Origin: an uncultured Arcobacter sp.
Lineage (GTDB): Bacteria; Campylobacterota; Campylobacteria; Campylobacterales; Arcobacteraceae
DNA length: 6,488 nucleotides
Assembly (NCBI GenBank): GCA_937860115.1
Contig: CALMBI010000140.1
Span: 1-6,488 of the forward strand
Direction: 5' to 3'
Part shown: piece by piece, positions 5,639-6,488 of the stretch
Layout of the letters: every line of letters starts with the position of its first letter
Position numbering within the stretch: the first letter of the stretch is position 1
Translations under genes and position numbers: made by a program
The notes under the pieces: generated by a model
Seen by the model: only the letters and a program-made list of their open reading frames with translations
Database searches by the model: none
Told to the model about the DNA's origin: nothing

Positions 5639-6488
5639 TTATCCTTGCAATTTTTCTTTTAAAATTATTTTTCCTGTTTCAACTCCAGGTTGATCATAGG
5701 TATTTATTTGTACAAATTTACCTACAACAGAAGTAAGTAGTTGATATCCATACATAAGTTTTGCTAGATTATATTCATCTACCTTATCTATAGTTATTAC
5801 ATCACAAGGGATATCTCGTAAACTCTCCACAGCTTCAATAGTAGCATCTGCTTGTTCATTGATAAGAGTATTAAACGATAAGTTATTTATATAATCAAGC
5901 TCTTCTAGTCCATGTAGTGAAATATCAGGTATTTTTATATCTTTTTGAAAATTCTCCACTTTGATAAATGTAACCGTTTTATCTCGTTTCCCTTCCATAA
6001 TTAACTGTAAAAAACTATGCTGATCAACTGGTCCTATTAATCCTATTGGAGTTAAAGCTTGTTTGGTACCATTAATATTTTTTTTGCCAAGGCTCTCCCC
6101 CCAAAGTTGAATATACCACTTATTAAATCCCTCAAGCGATGAAGAGTATGAAAAAAGAACATTGATATTAAAACGATTTTTATTTTCAACCATGAATCTT
6201 GCTTTCCCCATAATCTCACTATAGTAAAAACTTTTTGTAAAAAAACTATTGTGGACCTCTTTACAACCATTGAGCAACGAGTCTATATCTAGCCCCATTA
6301 TAGCAAGAGGAACCAATCCAACAGCACTAAAAACAGAAAATCTTCCCCCTACATCTTTTGGTATCTCAAAAGTTTTCATACCATGAAACTGCGCATACTG
6401 ATTTAATTTACTATCGTGTTCTGTGATCACAACTGTATTATGCTTATTCATCTTTACAAGCGATGAGATATATTTTAAAATACTTACC
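5639..6488 (-). CDS. pgi: Glucose-6-phosphate isomerase, C-terminal part (5' end outside window)
   Basis: The frame is open to the right edge, so this is the last 282 residues of a longer protein. The Met at 6451 is internal, because twelve in-frame residues precede it. It interconverts glucose 6-phosphate and fructose 6-phosphate, in an autotroph mainly for gluconeogenesis and cell-wall sugars. Visible family motifs, numbered from that internal Met: VGGRFSVFSAVGL (34-46), WGESLGKK (117-124) with Glu119 as the likely catalytic base, GPVDQHSFLQL (140-150) with His145 as the likely ring-opening residue, and the C-terminal YDQPGVETGK (252-261) with Lys261. These match the Glu/His/Lys active-site set of the isomerase family. 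The spacing suggests the shorter bacterial form. It is the first visible gene of a tight run with the amidotransferase and the membrane protein. Confidence 0.93.
   Translation of the reverse strand, partial: VSILKYISSLVKMNKHNTVVITEHDSKLNQYAQFHGMKTFEIPKDVGGRFSVFSAVGLVPLAIMGLDIDSLLNGCKEVHNSFFTKSFYYSEIMGKARFMVENKNRFNINVLFSYSSSLEGFNKWYIQLWGESLGKKNINGTKQALTPIGLIGPVDQHSFLQLIMEGKRDKTVTFIKVENFQKDIKIPDISLHGLEELDYINNLSFNTLINEQADATIEAVESLRDIPCDVITIDKVDEYNLAKLMYGYQLLTSVVGKFVQINTYDQPGVETGKIILKEKLQG

Noticed and set aside
6052..6270. A minus-strand open frame of 72 codons inside pgi.
   Set aside because: It is out of frame with pgi, whose frame carries the conserved catalytic Glu motif in this stretch.
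6449..6451. The ATG at 6451 as the true start of a 270-residue isomerase.
   Set aside because: The frame remains open upstream to the window edge with family-like sequence, no SD precedes this ATG, and phosphoglucose isomerases are longer than 270 residues.

Overview
The window is about 6.5 kb of AT-rich, densely packed bacterial DNA in which every supported gene lies on the minus strand. Read in transcription order (right to left) it holds the 3' part of a phosphoglucose isomerase gene (pgi), a glutamine amidotransferase gene of the TrpG/PabA type, a polytopic membrane protein resembling GT-C/ArnT-family glycosyltransferases, the two ATP-citrate lyase subunits (aclB then aclA), and the 5' part of a CBS-domain gene. 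The AT-rich codon use, the short intergenic gaps and the presence of heteromeric ATP-citrate lyase suggest an autotrophic Campylobacterota (Epsilonproteobacteria) such as a Sulfurimonas-like sulfur or hydrogen oxidiser. The phylum is an inference from recall of these families, not from a search.

Right part (about 5053-6488): pgi, amidotransferase and membrane protein follow each other with gaps of 7 and 9 bases, so they are probably co-transcribed from a promoter beyond the right edge. The products (hexose phosphate isomerisation, folate/tryptophan precursor synthesis, envelope glycan or lipid modification) do not form one pathway. A small hairpin covers the stop codon of the membrane protein gene, but it has no U-tract.

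Middle (579-3850): a 113-base gap separates the membrane protein gene from aclB and holds a candidate sigma70-type -10 box, an imperfect inverted repeat around it, and a strong ribosome binding site. aclB and aclA are 17 bases apart and form a clear two-gene unit. Together they encode the enzyme that cleaves citrate to acetyl-CoA and oxaloacetate, the key step of the reductive TCA cycle. All expected catalytic motifs are present, including the phosphohistidine loop in AclA and the citrate-binding motifs in AclB. A good intrinsic terminator follows aclA.

Left part (1-523): a separate promoter with an extended -10 box sits directly after the aclA terminator and drives a CBS-domain protein that runs off the left edge. 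Its C-terminal output domain is not visible.

No RNA gene, mobile element, CRISPR array or long repeat was seen, and no gene-free stretch exceeds about 115 bases. I found no clear candidate for an undescribed system. The region looks like conserved core metabolism, and the points worth a second look are mostly small-scale: regulatory structure ahead of aclB, an unusual Cys pair in AclA, and an SD-less in-frame gene junction.
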